Shown here piece by piece: positions 47,633-60,952 of a stretch of DNA of 64,000 nucleotides (position 1 is the stretch's first letter; each line of letters begins with the position of its first letter). The notes beneath the pieces were generated by a model. That model saw only the letters and a program-made list of their open reading frames with translations. It did not search any database and had not been told where the DNA came from. Source of the DNA: Lactifluus volemus (taxonomy: Eukaryota; Basidiomycota; Agaricomycetes; Russulales; Russulaceae); contig WTXI01000055.1 in NCBI GenBank assembly GCA_022376515.1, forward strand, positions 62,001-126,000. The letters run 5' to 3'. The position numbers and the translations under genes were made by a program.

Positions 47633-50317
47633 TCAAGCTGGCGTCGTGGAGTCCGCTTTAATAATGTCGGCTGCCTTTTCAGCGACGGCGACGACAGCGG
47701 CAGCGGGGTGCCCGCTGAGCTGGTTCGGGAAAATGGAAGCATCGACGACGCGGAGGTTTTTGACACCAAACACGCGCAGGTGCGGATCGACGACTCCTGT
47801 CTCGGAAGAGGCGCCGATGCGCGCAGTCGACGTCTGCAAAAAAAAAGGGCAGATGTACTGAGAAGGCACGAAGAAGATAGACGATGGGAAGGGGGGAAAC
47901 GTACGGGGTGAAATGCCGCGGCGCAATGGGCAAGAATGAATTGCTTGATTTCCTCATCTGTGATCTGTAACGCCAAAGATGAGAAAAAAAAAGTGGTGGG
48001 AGGTGTGAGGAAAGGATGCAACTCAACTCGATCTGGATCCGCGTCTCCAGCGTAGAAAAGGTCGTTCGTATCGGTCGAGTCTGCCTTGGGCTCGAGGACG
48101 CCTTTGACGCAGTTTGCGCGGCCGATACGCATGGAAAATCGTACGCCACGTATGAGAACGTTCATATCATTCTCCGAGGCGAAGAAGCTGTCAGGGTCAG
48201 GGTCAGGGTCAGGTATCGGCGTAGGGCCAGGCAGGCACGAGGTATACCGTACTTGGGATCGATGAGGGGCTTGTCGTACACGTTAGCCGACTGGATAGTT
48301 ATAGTCCCTGAACTTTGAGGCTTCAATACGACGGGAGCCTGCGTCGTGAACTTGTGAGCTACGAATAGAAGGGATTGTAGATATACAAGTCTTACTACCG
48401 TAGCACCGTAAATGCCAGGCGGTGTCTGGGTGGTAGCGCCGCCACTGACCAATGGAAACCAAATAATCTCAAGGTCCGGAGTGTTAGGCCCAGCATTATT
48501 GGTCTGGACTGGAACGTTGGTCGAAGAGTTTGAGTGGTAGGGGAGTCTACACTCGCAAGCTGCTCAACGCCACATTCACTACCGGGTAGATGTAAACACC
48601 TACTTCTCGTCGTCGACACGAATGAAGGCGGCACCAGGAGAAGCGAGACAGGTCATTGGGGCTTTTTTGAAGAGAAGCCACCGAAGCATCGCCAGGGCCC
48701 CTAGAACAGGCGAGTTGAGGAAGTCAAGCGTGTAGCCAGGCTTGCCTCGCAGGCATATCGGACCAGACGAGATGTGCTATGTAAAGTGGTCAATAATTAT
48801 TTATCTACAAAGGAAACGTCAACTACTCACATCATAGTAATTCTTCCCAACTTGCGACAAGTCTTTCACTATCTTGATGCCAACCTTCGACAATTCTTCT
48901 TGGGGTCCGATGCCAGAGAGAAGCAGAATGTGTGGAGTGGCGACAGTACCACCACAAAGAATGACCTCCCGGTTCGCCTTGACGCGATACTTTGGAGATT
49001 TTGGAGATTTGGAGACTTGAACGCCAATTGCACGGGGCTCCGTCCCCGACTCGTCGAAAATTACCTTCTCAACTACGGTAGTGATGGCAACTGTGAGATT
49101 GCGACGACGAAGAACGCTCGGAGACAAATACGCAACGGCGACAGATTGGCCTGGAATCCCGTCAACAATGTCCGCCGTGAGAGAACCACACCGTGGAACA
49201 CACGTTTCCCCTTGTCAGTCACAGAAAGGAATGTGGACACGCCCATTTGACCCTTAGCCGTGTTGAAGTCCCTAATGTGATGTAAAAACTGTGGCAAATA
49301 TCAAGGTGAAGAATGCTTACTCGATGCGCTGGACACCAAGCTCCTCGCACGCATTAATCAAAGTATCGTGAACTGGCTAAAAAATTCGTTCTTCGTGAAA
49401 TGGTAAGAATAAGAAAGGCACTGATGCATACTGGGACAGGGGCATAACCTGTCTTCCACAGACCATTAGACCCGTGATCTGACAAGTCTACATCACGACG
49501 GCGACGGTGCGGTGTGTACAACTCAGATTTGATGAAGTAACTTGGGTGAGAAAAAGTTAGTTTCCTGATTACGTAACGTTAGAGGACTTCTGACGGATGA
49601 AGATCTTTGTAACTCCATCCAGCAGCTCCCAAGCGTTCCCATTCGTCAAAGTCTGGTGAAGAAAATCAGAAAATTAGATGTGAGCATCATTTGGTAATTA
49701 CCCTCATGAGAGCAATGTTGGTATATCAGGCCATTAATTGAACTGGGTGAATGGGGCGAATGACAACCGCGTTAGCATACACAGTATAACCAACCAAGAA
49801 AAGAAACAAGCCTAACCTACAGCCTCCAAGAACCTTTCCACGTGGAACATCATGCGTGCGATCTCCGGCGCGTGGTTGATTCCTTCGCATTCGCTTAAAA
49901 AATTATTGGTGCAGCTCTCATGAAGACTACGTACACTGTCTGATAGTCCCAATCTATTGATGACTTCAAAAGTTTAGGCCATGCAAGGGGTACTTGTGTC
50001 AGAAACGCCTTTGTGTAACTAATAATGTTTGAGTGTTGGTACAACGATGCCGGATTGATGTGAAGGCTGCATACCTGTCTCCAGCTTCAAGTAATAGGAC
50101 TGTGACGTTTGGATCCTCTGAGAGACGGGACGCAAGCACACTTCCAGCAGTGCCTTACATTGGAGAGAGGTTCATATGAGTTCTTGATCATAATCCCACG
50201 GAACTTACCTCCGCCCACGATCACATAGTCGTATGCTCTCCAATTTTTGTCATCATTTCCCTTGAACTCCGTCGCAAAGATGTTTGGGTCAGACACGTAA
50301 GAATGCGAAGAGCCCAT
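47633..50317 (-). CDS. GMC-family FAD oxidoreductase (aryl-alcohol/choline oxidase-like)
   Basis: Flavoenzyme oxidising an alcohol, possibly supplying H2O2; the substrate cannot be told from sequence. Start at 50317 ([18 protein letters not shown]). The ADP-binding signature begins 'YDYVIVGGG' and is followed by [20 protein letters not shown]. Later blocks are '[17 protein letters not shown]', SAATAYLSPS, '[21 protein letters not shown]' (GMC signature 2), IDPKYG and [10 protein letters not shown]. The C-terminus has 'FHPTSTARIG' and [11 protein letters not shown] with the two expected catalytic histidines, ending at 47633. I see no signal peptide, so it is probably intracellular or uses another route. 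About twelve introns. All core motifs are present. Confidence 0.9.
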
Positions 50318-50837
50318 GGCCTGGGAGGTTGAAGGAACAGTACTTGAAGCGAAGAGTGGTCCAGGGTCCAGTTGCGCCCAAGCGAACCAAATATTGGGGA
50401 CGATACCGGAACCAGGGGAGATGCTGCAAGTGCCCGGGCGCGCTCATTTGCAGCAGCAGAGCGCTTCAGGTTTACCTGATCGCTCCCCTATTGTTGATCA
50501 GAGTGTCACAGCCGCGAGGTTGAGACTTCATCTCGATTACGCTCCCTAAGGCCTGTAGTGTTGCCGTCAGTCCGGTTGTGCTGTACCGTACCAGTGCAAC
50601 TCCGAGTCGGACACAGACCACTTTTGCTGTCAACTCACTGGAAAAACGAGTTTCATAACTCGCGAGTTGATTATAAAGCGTTTCCCATCTCCCACTAATG
50701 CCATATATGGAATTCCCACCAACCGCATCCACCTAGTGCTGTATCGACTTGCATGGATGGCCACATCAAGGGCAAGTTGGGCGGCGAGCCCCGGCTAAGT
50801 AGATGGAGACTCGGAAAGCCTCCCGCGGGTACAGGTG
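50318..50837. other. Intergenic, no gene recognised
   Basis: About 520 bp upstream of the GMC gene and before the MCD4-derived segment. Probable GMC promoter. No clear motif. Confidence 0.5.
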
Positions 50838-52077
50838 CTAAGCTCATTCACAACTTGACTCATGAAAACAAGTCCGGGCTCTGTAGTCTGTCACGGTCTT
50901 CTCGCCCTCGGCATCGTCTTTCACTTCGTTTACGTCGGGACAATCTTCGACTGTCACTTTACAAGCCCTGTAGTACATGGAATGCGCCAGTACAAATTGT
51001 CCCAAGCGCAGGCTAACGCTTCGTCTCATAACTGGTGCAAGTTCAACTTTTACTCAACTATTGTCGTCCCTGAAGTAAACTAAGGTGATGGTCTACGCGC
51101 TTACTTTACCTTCACCTCGAATATTTCTCAAATCGTCCCAGGCACCCCGGAGCGCATCGCACCGTATTTGAGAGATATTATAGAGAATAGAGCGCATACG
51201 GTGTCTCGCATACCCGGGCACGTCCCTATCATCGGTGTGTCACCTTTGACTCGAGCTCAGCCGGTGTACTGACCAATCTGCGGCAGGTGGGATGTACGAG
51301 GACGTGTCCTCTGTGACAAAGGTGCGCTTCAGCCTCAAAAGTGCGTGCATATGCTTACTCTTCACGAAGTCAGGGATGGAAAACAAATCCTTACGTTATT
51401 ATTCCATCTCACCGAGAGGAGACTTAAGAGAACTCTTCAACCAGTCCAGTCACACCTTCTGTTTGGGTCGCCTGATGTACTTCCGATGTTTGTTCAGGCG
51501 CCACGCCCGGGAGAGGTCGTATCATGAAGATGACGAAGACTTTACAAAAGGTGCGTCCATCTTATGGCTCTATATCGACGGGTGACATCATGTTCACGAC
51601 ACTCGACATCTGGGTTCTTGACCAACTCAAGTCACTGTTTCACAATGCTCAACGAACAAGGCATTGGATGCTCAGCTTCGCGCGCCTCAAGTTGTCTTTT
51701 TCCTCCACCTTCTTGGCTTGGATACATCTGGACATTCCTACAGACCCCACTCAAAGGTATTGTATGTCTCTGTCCACGGTTTTGTTTCAGATTCTGTATA
51801 AAATATAGTATCAAGCTAACTTATGCAAGGATGATCTCATCATATCCTCCTCCGGCGCCTTTTCCTTGCGTCGTGTTATCTCGGTCTTATGATAGGCAAT
51901 GGAAAGCTAACAGCAAAATTAGTGGAGATCCTTCCTTCCGTCCCATTTCGCAACAGGGAATCGCCTTTCACAAGTACTCAATTGCCAACCTATCCAGGCT
52001 TATCCAGGCAATAAGCAACAAAGTTAATAAACGGAATTGAAATCACAGAACATTGGAAATCGGTTTTGGATTTCAAG
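50838..52077 (+). pseudogene. Internally deleted copy of MCD4 with its 3' flank
   Basis: Very similar to 30607-31615, the start and first third of MCD4, including the start codon context and several introns. The copy then jumps at about 51775-51795 to sequence matching about 34605-34970, the 3' flank of MCD4, so about 3 kb of the parent is missing. The first exon already carries a small insertion (SVV.CHGLLALG instead of SVARLLTLG) that shifts the frame. The metal-site block reads GDGLRAYF instead of GDGLRADF, and several short deletions follow. Not functional. Confidence 0.9.
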
Positions 52078-52764
52078 GCGCATCAGACTCATGGGCTCTG
52101 GCTCTGACAAAGTTGCTTGTTCACTTTTGAGGGTATCTTTGGGCTTTTGTATGAACTGTGCCATTCTGAGTAGCCTTGTGTGCATATCATTTTTGCCTTC
52201 CAGTGTCCTAAGCCATGAGGTTTATGGCAGAACATCAGGTTCTCACTGACAGACCTAGTATATATACAACCATGAGTCTGGCTAGACATTTGAGCTAGTT
52301 AAGTTCTGTGATGTCTCGCGCTGGGTCAAACTCGAGCAGCAACACTACGTGGGCTGATAAATCGAATTTTACGATCATTGGAACTTCCCATAATAAGTCT
52401 TCCTTTCGGAAACTCCGGAAAACTCCGAACTGGCCAGAACGGAAATGACGTGAAGACAACCCCGCAAAAAGATGAAGAAAGCCAGGAGGGACCTGGGACA
52501 CAAAGCGAACGATACCATGACCTCGGGGTTGTACTTTGCCACGTTTGTGAACCTGGCTATGGTTCTGGTTCCGATGCATGTGCAAGCGAGGTACTGTATT
52601 AGTCGGCATTTCTAGTATAGCCTGACAGCGGCAACAACGGCTGCAATCGGGAGCCAAAGCGCAAGCGGTTTCGCGAGTACATTGCAGTGGCTAACCGAGC
52701 GGAACATCGGTTGGTGTTACCAAGGGTAAGCAGTTTGCAGGAACCATCAAAAGTGTACAGCAGC
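52078..52764. other. No gene recognised
   Basis: About 690 bp between two pseudogene fragments. Short frames only, no motif. Confidence 0.5.
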
Positions 52765-53290
<526 letters not shown>

Positions 53291-53614
53291 ATTTGCCACG
53301 TGAGTACTCCGATAGCTCGTCTCGAGACAGGTCCGTAAGAAGTTAGTCCGTTGGGAGGCGATCTGAGGACATGTTGATTTAAGGTCTTTTTCCTGGACAG
53401 ATACTTGATCACAACACGTGCCGCTTCTCAATGGATAAATCACATACTTAAAAGCTGTTTTTCTGCGCAGCCAATTGTATAGTTCTTGTGCAGAAGTCGA
53501 AATTGATAAAGATTAGGGGAAAAGAGAAAAGTCTTTGACACGGTAGACAAGATAGCCTCCGGGCCGGATTGCCAGTGGCAGCCTTGCCTAGCCGAGAGAT
53601 CTGAACGCCTCTAA
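53291..53614. other. Intergenic, no gene recognised
   Basis: About 325 bp between the EF-G fragment and the RPA49 start. Likely the RPA49 promoter. Confidence 0.5.
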
Positions 53615-55298
53615 ATGCCGACCACACCTTCCGTCAGAAAGCGAAAACGTGGCTTCTCAGACGCAAGCGAGTCTGATTCAATTTCTATCGAGCTCTCAAG
53701 TTTGTCTGACGCTCAGATAGGCCCGGTGCTTGGTGTGTATGATTAGTACTAGTAAACCTGACTTGATGCTCTAACTTGTGCTTGCCACACAGCAAGCTTC
53801 CCTTCTCTTACACCCCCCAAAAATATCGCGTATAACGTCTTTTTGAGGGAAGAGGATGAGGGGAAGGAGTTTGTAAAGCGTCCAAGCACTCTTGCCGGAG
53901 AAACGGAAACCATCGAGTTCTCTGGCTCAGTCAATGAAGGGAGTGACGGATTAGGGAGCAGGTTCGGCTCTCTATTGGCTTCTTCAGAGTGACCACGCCA
54001 ACTCGTTCGGAGTGCAGATACTTCCTCGCCCTACATCAACCGGGGTCATCGAAGCTGATCGTGCAGCCGACTCCGGTGTATCTGGTCTCTCGTGAGGTCA
54101 AGGCTCTCAAGAACTTCAAGCCTATCGAGTCAGTCATTTCTGAGGGTTTTCATGCCCGCAACGTGCTAGGCGAGGCGTTTGGGACGAAGAAGGCCAAGGC
54201 GGCCATACGCGCGCACGAACGCAACAAGGTGGATGTGAGCGCGATGGAATCTGTTGCGAGCGTGTTGCAGGACCGAATAGATGAAGGAACGGAAAATCTC
54301 CCAACACAAGGTGTGTCTCGACTTTTTTCTTTTTGCCAAAGGAAAATAGCTCACTCTCAACGTGGCCAGAGAAAATGGAGGAATCTGCAAACGCTGCACG
54401 GCTCATCCCAGCATATAACGCCGATGCTGAGAGACCAGAAGACATTTATCCCTTGCATCACATCATTCCGGAACCTGAATGGGCTACCCTAGATGGCCTG
54501 CTTCACAAGCTCAAAAATGCGACGGATGACTACTCAAGGGCACGCCTTTTGCCCAACGCACGCAGCGATTGGTTGCGACAGAATTTAATGCTCGCGTATT
54601 CCGTACCAAAACCCAAATCCAAAGTCGCGTTCGTCTCTTTTGACCCCCAATTATCCTTTCCTTACTCACGGGCTGAGATAGCAAGATGTGATTTATGCCT
54701 CGGTAATGTTCACATTTCGCGGTATTGCAGGGAGAAACGTTCCGGACAGGACCGTGCTGCTGGAGCGTCTGGCGCCTGCCCCGGAGATTGTCGTTGATGG
54801 ACTTCTTTCACGATTTACCGAGACACCTCGAGGATCCGCAAAGTATGTCTGGTGTCAATCTCCGTTCTACTGTAGCCCATGTGAGCTGTCAGGCCGCAGA
54901 TGACGAGCGAGAATGAAACCAGCCTTCTTACGCATTTATTGGCCCTGTGCTTGAAGGTCGATGATTATGCGACAGATACGTCACTGATCGCGACGGATCT
55001 CAAAATGTCACCCCCAAGGTACGTCCTTCCTCAAATGATTCAGAGTCGTTGACTGAAGTTTGTTCCCGAAAGGGTGAATACCCTGTTCAAATCGCTCGGT
55101 ATGACGAAGTTCCACGTAGCATTTCCATGACAGAGTCACTGATCTTTTATTACAACTTCCTTAGGATGCACTATTGGCAAACTCACTCCTCAAGAACTAA
55201 AGCGCCTTGGTCTCCCAGATAGCGTGGGCCAGGAGAAGCGCGCGATCCTGAGAGTACCACTTACTTTCCCAAAACCCAAGCAGAAAAAACGGACATGA
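53615..55298 (+). CDS. RPA49: RNA polymerase I subunit RPA49
   Basis: Nucleolar subunit that, with RPA34.5, forms the TFIIF-like part of Pol I and helps initiation and elongation of rRNA. Start at 53615 (MPTTPSVRKRKRGFSDAS). The N-terminal dimerisation part has 'SFPSLTPPKNIAYNVFLRE', YFLALHQPGSSKLIVQPTPVY and 'VLGEAFGTKKAKAAIRAHER'. The middle has PTQ..ARLIPAYN and 'YPLHHIIPEPEWATLDGLL'. The tandem winged-helix C-terminus shows DWLRQNLMLAYS, 'APEIVVDGLLSRFTE', KVDDYATDTSLIATDL, and ends 'TPQELKRLGLPDS..FPKPKQKKRT' with a basic tail at 55298. Several introns are needed. The segment around 54300-54430 is ambiguous. Confidence 0.87.
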
Positions 55299-55939
55299 TC
55301 CACCAGTTTTAGGGTAGTTAAGCCCAGTAGCTTCTGTCTTACCCTATGATGGAAATGCTTGTATTTGATATCGTCTTTGATAGCACCACATTGGACAACG
55401 ATCCAGAGATGCACGAGGGCGGCCTTATAGTGTAGAGTGAGGAAAGGCTCTTATTTGTTGCACCCTCACACTCGCGGGCCCATTGAGTTGGGGCCGAACT
55501 TGAAACCCCTCATGTGGCACTTCCGCCTATTTCCCTAGTACGCCGTGCACAACAACTTGAAGCTGGGGCGTTCCGTGAGGCACATTCGCGGCCAAACCCC
55601 GCCAGTTCGCTCAGCCTCAGGTTTGCTGGAAAATCCGCCCGACGCCCCTTCCACCTGGTGATGACCTTCGACTTGACCGTTCGCCAGCCACTGATTCGAA
55701 TGACAGCCGGAGAGTTGGTCTCGGATCAATCAATGGCTTGGTCTTCGTCCGAGCTCCAACATCTGGAGTTGATACAGCCAGTCCAGTCATCCTCAAGGCG
55801 CCCTAAATTAAGTTGCTGGGCGCTGCTACGACAAGCTCGTGCCCCAGAACTCCACACCCTGGGCTGACAGTGAGCGTGCCCCACACTTCCTACTTACATA
55901 CTTGCAACACACCGGGTTTTAAGAAACAGAGCTTTCTGG
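55299..55939. other. Intergenic; right end belongs to the G-alpha repeat unit
   Basis: The last about 120 bp (from about 55820, ctcgtgccccagaactccac..) recur upstream of the other two G-alpha-like genes, at about 58330 and 60825. The rest shows no gene. Confidence 0.55.
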
Positions 55940-57503
55940 ATGGCCTCAAAAACTTTGGCTTCCTGGATACGACCTTCAAGTTGGGCCGAAAGACGTGAGA
56001 AAAAGCGTGCAGAAAAACGTGCAAAAGCCCGATCAGACATGATTGACCTTATGATCGAAGACGAAGCGAGGATTTTCAAGCGACAGGTAAAGCTTCTGTT
56101 GTTAGGTTCGTCTTAGTCACCGTCTAGTGCAATCTATGGCATCGTACAGGCGCAGCTTGGACAAAACATGCTAACTACCAAACTATCAGGTAACAATGCC
56201 TCCGAAGGATTCGCTCTAGTCAAGCACATGAAATTCATCCATGGTGACAATGGCTCCGAAGAGCTGGCAGAATTTCGGCGAATTATTTGGAAGAACCTCC
56301 TCGAGAAATCGCGCAAAATCGTCCAAGCTCTACGAGACTTAGGTCTGGAACCGGTGAACCATGCAAATAAGGTGCGTTACTGTTTTGATACTCGCCATGG
56401 ACGGCTATTAAATTAATAGGCGAACTGCGAGCACATTATGAACCACCGAACGGATGTCAATAATCCCGAGTTCTTGTTCCTTCCGGAGTTTGTACAAGCT
56501 GTCCAGGATCTGTGGGCCGACGAGATCATTTCCGTGTTGTTGGAGCGTTCATTCGAACTCTCTCGGGCTTTGGGTGATGATACCTCGTAGTGAGTCCCTT
56601 CATATCTGTTTTCCACAGTCGTGATCTTGGTTCAGCTCTAGCGGAGTGACACTCAGCTGGTTTATTTATGCGTCACCTCGATATAGGCTGATCGCTCGCT
56701 CTTTTGCAGCCTCTTCGACCGGGCGCTGTGGATCACTATGAGAGGATATATCCCATCGAGTGAGGATATTCTCCGTGCAGCTGAAGAGCCTGTGGTGGGC
56801 ATCAGGGAGACAAGCTTCGTCATGGGCGAGCTAACGATTCAATTGTGCGACGCTAGTGGCCAACGGAGTGAGCGGAGAAAATGGATACACCAATTTGAAG
56901 GAATTACAAGCATTATCTTTTATGCCTCTCTCGCAGACTACGATCAGGAGGTATTATGCGTCATCCTTCCCTTTTCCAAAGGCACATGACCCACGGGTTG
57001 TAGGCGCTAGCCCACGCTCTTGTCCTTTTCGAATCGGTGGTCAACTCGCGCTGGTTCTTGCGGACGTCTGTCATACTATTTTTGACAGGGATCGACAAGT
57101 TCAAGGCCAAACTTGCCAAAGTACATCACATGTTCCAGACATCGTCTCGCTTTGGTTAAGATAGGCTTCATTCACAGGTTCCTTTAGATAGATACTTTCC
57201 GGAGTATACGGGCGGTTCGGACGTCAATAAGGGGGCCAAGTATATCCTTTGGCGATTCATGCAAGCCAATAGAGCGCGGCTAAACGTGTATCCCCAGTGA
57301 CTCAGCTTCTCTCATCTGTATCACACATGGCTGACCTTAGTTCATCGCAGTATCACGCAGACCTCCGACTCGGGAATATTAGACTGATGTTTAACACAGT
57401 GAAGGAGACAATACTCCAGAATGCACTCCGAGAGTCTGGTATTTTGCGTAAGCCCAGTTCTCCCTTTTTCTTTGGCAAGATTCGCTGGCTGAAGTTTTAT
57501 TAA
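55940..57503 (+). CDS. G-alpha-like protein A, P-loop substituted
   Basis: Start at 55940 ([22 protein letters not shown]..). No glycine at position 2, so no N-myristoylation site. After 'VKLLLL' the P-loop position reads GNNASEGFA, where canonical G-alpha has GAGESGKST. Then come '[10 protein letters not shown]', '[15 protein letters not shown]' and a helical domain ('[20 protein letters not shown]'). Switch I ('[15 protein letters not shown]') lacks the catalytic Arg and Mg-binding Thr. Switch II is the best kept part: '[18 protein letters not shown]', still with Gln. NKxD is TGID. The tail has '[18 protein letters not shown]' and '[20 protein letters not shown]'. One indel near 57375 disturbs the TCAT-equivalent segment. 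Probably membrane-associated signalling family; nucleotide binding is doubtful. Confidence 0.8.
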
Positions 57504-58429
57504 GGGGACTAGGTGGCTTGACTTGGTTAAGAGATCGGAGCATGGTGGTTTTGAGGACATCCATCTCAGCGGACTCCTGTGTATGCCTCAGGGTGAGATG
57601 CAGGCAACCACTGCGCGGCGGACGTAGTACTACATTTAATGAGCATATTAAGTATGTTCTGGTGCACAGTAGATCATATTTGCGCTCTCGAACACCTTCA
57701 AGGCCATCTACAGGCAGTCTGGGTTGTGATTTTTTGACGCGGGCACAATAGCGATCTGTACGTTCTCGCTCTCACTAGTAAGCGAGAACTTGAATATGAG
57801 ATTTAAGCCGCATATAAGTGGCCTGCAACATACTACCTCAGGCTTGCACTCATGACTCAGAAGACTCAGACATCCGATCACGTAGGCTATGATATTGGGG
57901 AAAGGCTCTTCAAGTTAGGTGTCATCCCCCATGGCGGCACTGTCGTTGAGTCCGCGAACGAACGCCATACACTGGCGCCGAGCTGGTCATGCGGACTTGG
58001 AAAAGCCCTTCAAGGGTCGTGAGGCGCCGCATCGCCCCCGGGCTTTGCCGGTCGCTGCACACCACTGAAGACTTTCGACACTCCAACCACTGACACCCGA
58101 GAATTAGTGTGTTCTTGCATCCATCAACGGGCTATTTCAAGACGTCTAGGAAGATGTGATTTGTCGCGTATTTAGGTTACGTCTAGCATTCAAGTTCGTT
58201 CAGTTCCTCACTTGGCAACAATCACATCCCGATCCCCGAGTTGACATGTTGACATATTCAGTGTGCTAGGCGCCCGTAAATCCCAAAGTGCTCCATATCA
58301 TGATATCCGAGCGCTTCAAGTTGCTATAAGACGCTCATGCCCCGCTGATAATAAGCGTAGCTCGGTCTCCCTTCCAGTGATACTTACAAATTCCCAACAC
58401 ACCGCGTATCAGTCATCAAAGCTCACTGG
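57504..58429. other. Spacer between G-alpha-like units A and B
   Basis: About 925 bp. Its second half resembles 60370-60950. No gene was recognised. Confidence 0.55.
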
Positions 58430-59934
58430 ATGAAGACTTTGGCTTCCTGGATAAGAAGTTGGACCGAAAGACGGGCAAAAAGGCGTGCACAAGCTCGATC
58501 TGACAAGATTGACCGTCGGATCGGAGAAGAACGGATGACTCTGCATTTACAGCCACGGGCGGAAGTCCTGTTCATAGGTTCGTCTCATTCTGCAGCCTAG
58601 GTCATCTCACAGGCGAAACTAGGGCACACCCGCTGACCGTCAATCTATCAGGTACTGATACCTCCGAAGTATCCGCCTTAATCAAGCACATAAAATTTGC
58701 CCATGGGAATGGTTATAGCTCCAAAGAGTTGGCCGACTTTCGGCAGATTATTTGGAAGAACCTCCTTGAGAAATCGCGTGGTGTTGTCCAGGCCCTACGA
58801 ACCTTCGACCTTGAACCCACGAATCATGCAAATAAGGTGCGCCCTCTTTATGTACGTTCTGTTCCTCTGAGTCTGAGTTCTCTTGACAGGTGAATTGCGA
58901 GTACATTATGAGCCATCGAACGGACACCGATGACCTGAATTCTCATTCCTTCCGGAGTTTATACACGCTGTCCAGGAACTGTGGGCCGACGAGATCATTT
59001 CTGTGTTGTTGGAGCATTCATCTGAACTCTCTATGGATAATGATGCTGCATAGTGAGTCATGAGGTTCTGCTCTGCGCGAACAACACTTGTCTCCACTGA
59101 AGTTTATGCGCCGTCTTGATATATGCTGATTGACCACTCGCTTGTAGCTTCTTTGTGCAGGCCCAGCGAATCTCCGCGAGAGAATATGTCCCATCGACGG
59201 AGGATATCTTTCGTATTACTGAGAAGCCCGGGGTGGGCGTGGCCGAGATAGACGACTCGCTATTGCTTCGATTCTTGTGGGTTAACACACGATGGAACAC
59301 CTCAGGCTGGAAGAAGTGGATGCATCATTTTGAGGGCGTTATCACCATCGTGTTCTGCGCCTCTCTCTCAGACTACGATCAGGAAGTCAATGATATTGAC
59401 AACCACGTATGTGTTATCGTTCTCATTTCCAAGAGTACACTGGTATGACCCACGAGTTCCAGACGCTGCTGACCGACTCTCTTCTCCTTTTCGAATCGGT
59501 AGTCAACTCGGGCTGGTTCAAGTACTTGCGGACATCTATCATACTATTCTTGACGGGCTAGACAGTTTCAATGCCAAACTCGACAAAGTATATCACAAGC
59601 TCCAGTAACTCACGTCTAGCTTTTATTTAAGATAATTTCTTTCTCAGGTGCCATTGGATAAATACTTTCCGGATTATACGGGTGGTGCGGACGCCGATAC
59701 CGAGTCCGAGTTTATCCGTTCTCGATTCCTCCAACTCAATCGAGCGCGATTACGGCTGTACTCCTAGTGACCCAGCTTCTCTCATCCTTTATCGCACGTA
59801 ACTGACCCTTACGTGATCACAGCGTTTCACGGGCCTCCGACATGGTGAATGTCGATCAAAGCACCCGAGTCATTATGTCGGTGGTAAACGATTCAATAAT
59901 GGATAATTATATTAGAGAGGCTTGCCTTGTGTAG
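58430..59934 (+). CDS. G-alpha-like protein B, P-loop and switch II lost
   Basis: Start at 58430 ([19 protein letters not shown]..). The P-loop site reads GTDTSEVSA. Then 'IKHIKFAHGNGYSSKELADF', '[19 protein letters not shown]' and the helical domain. Switch I is 'IFRITEKPGVGVAEID'. Switch II has become 'LWVNTRWNTSGWKKWMHHFEG', with no DxxGQ. '[15 protein letters not shown]' and LTGLD (NKxD lost) follow. The C-terminal exon reads SDMVNVDQSTRVIM and ends 'MDNYIREACLV', stop at 59934. Two one-base losses in runs (near 58932 in a C run, near 59558 in a G run) break the frame. If those are sequencing errors the protein is complete at roughly 350 residues; otherwise it is a pseudogene. Confidence 0.75.
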
Positions 59935-60104
59935 AGCCGAAATTGGAGCTCCGAGTTGGGAACGAGGGGACGACGCGACACGCGAGAAAGTATACTGGAT
60001 GCCCTTACTGTACATGGAGTTCATTTGAAGTATTTAACTAGTCTATTCCGTAAATAATGTAGCTCACTACTGTAATTACTTATCCTGTATCACACAGGGA
60101 CCCC

Positions 60105-60235
60105 GGGGAATATTAGACTGGTTTTAACTGGGATAATACTACTCCAGAATGTACTCCGAGAGTCTGGTACTTTGCGTAAGCCCAATTCACCCATTTTCTT
60201 TGGAGAGATTCGCTGGCTGCCAAGGGGGCTACGTA
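60105..60235 (+). pseudogene. Orphan G-alpha C-terminal exon remnant
   Basis: Closely similar to 57375-57490, the last exon of copy A ('QN.LRESGTLRKPN'), but with a deletion in the helix and no gene body in front. It lies behind copy B, which has its own divergent last exon, so it is a leftover from the duplication. Confidence 0.8.
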
Positions 60236-60952
60236 TTTGTTTTTTGAGGACATTTGCACATGAGTCAGGATCTGTATCATATGTTCATATTCAGCTACCT
60301 CTCTCCCCATCCCTCTTCCCCATTAATCAACAAACCTATCTCAGCGGAATCTGTCTATGCCTCAGAGTGTGACTGGACGTAAGTACGGTGATTCGGACAC
60401 CTTCGAGTCCGCGGGCTACCAGGCACCGCCGTTCGCGCATCGCCACTTCCCGACCGAAACCCACCGCTTCCGAGTCGTCTCTGTCTGACATGACATACTG
60501 TACTGTACACTCGCTTGGCCTTCAGGGTGGGTTCGGCTAAGGTTCGCGGGTCGCTGGACAACACGGAGCGGACGCCCATCCCACGGGTCAAGACCGACAG
60601 TACTGACGGCCTGAGAGTTTAGTGTGTTCTTCCATGAACGGACTATTTCAAGTTTACGCACCGTCTCGGAAGATGTGATTTGTCGCGTACTTACTCTAAG
60701 AATCGAGTTCGTTCGGTTCCCCACCTGGTAACATATCGAGTTGACATGTTGACGTCATGATACTGCCAGTGTTCAGCGTGCCAGGCACCCGTAACTCCCA
60801 AGTATCCGAGCGCTTGCTACGATACGCTCATGTCCCAGAACTCTACGCTTGGCCGACAGTGATCGGTATCATGATAAGCGTACCTCGCTCTTCCTTCTAG
60901 TGATACTTACAGACTTGTAACACACCGAGTATCAAACATCAAAGCTCACTGG
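60236..60952. other. Spacer between G-alpha-like units B and C
   Basis: About 715 bp that largely parallels 57760-58429. No gene was recognised. Confidence 0.55.
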
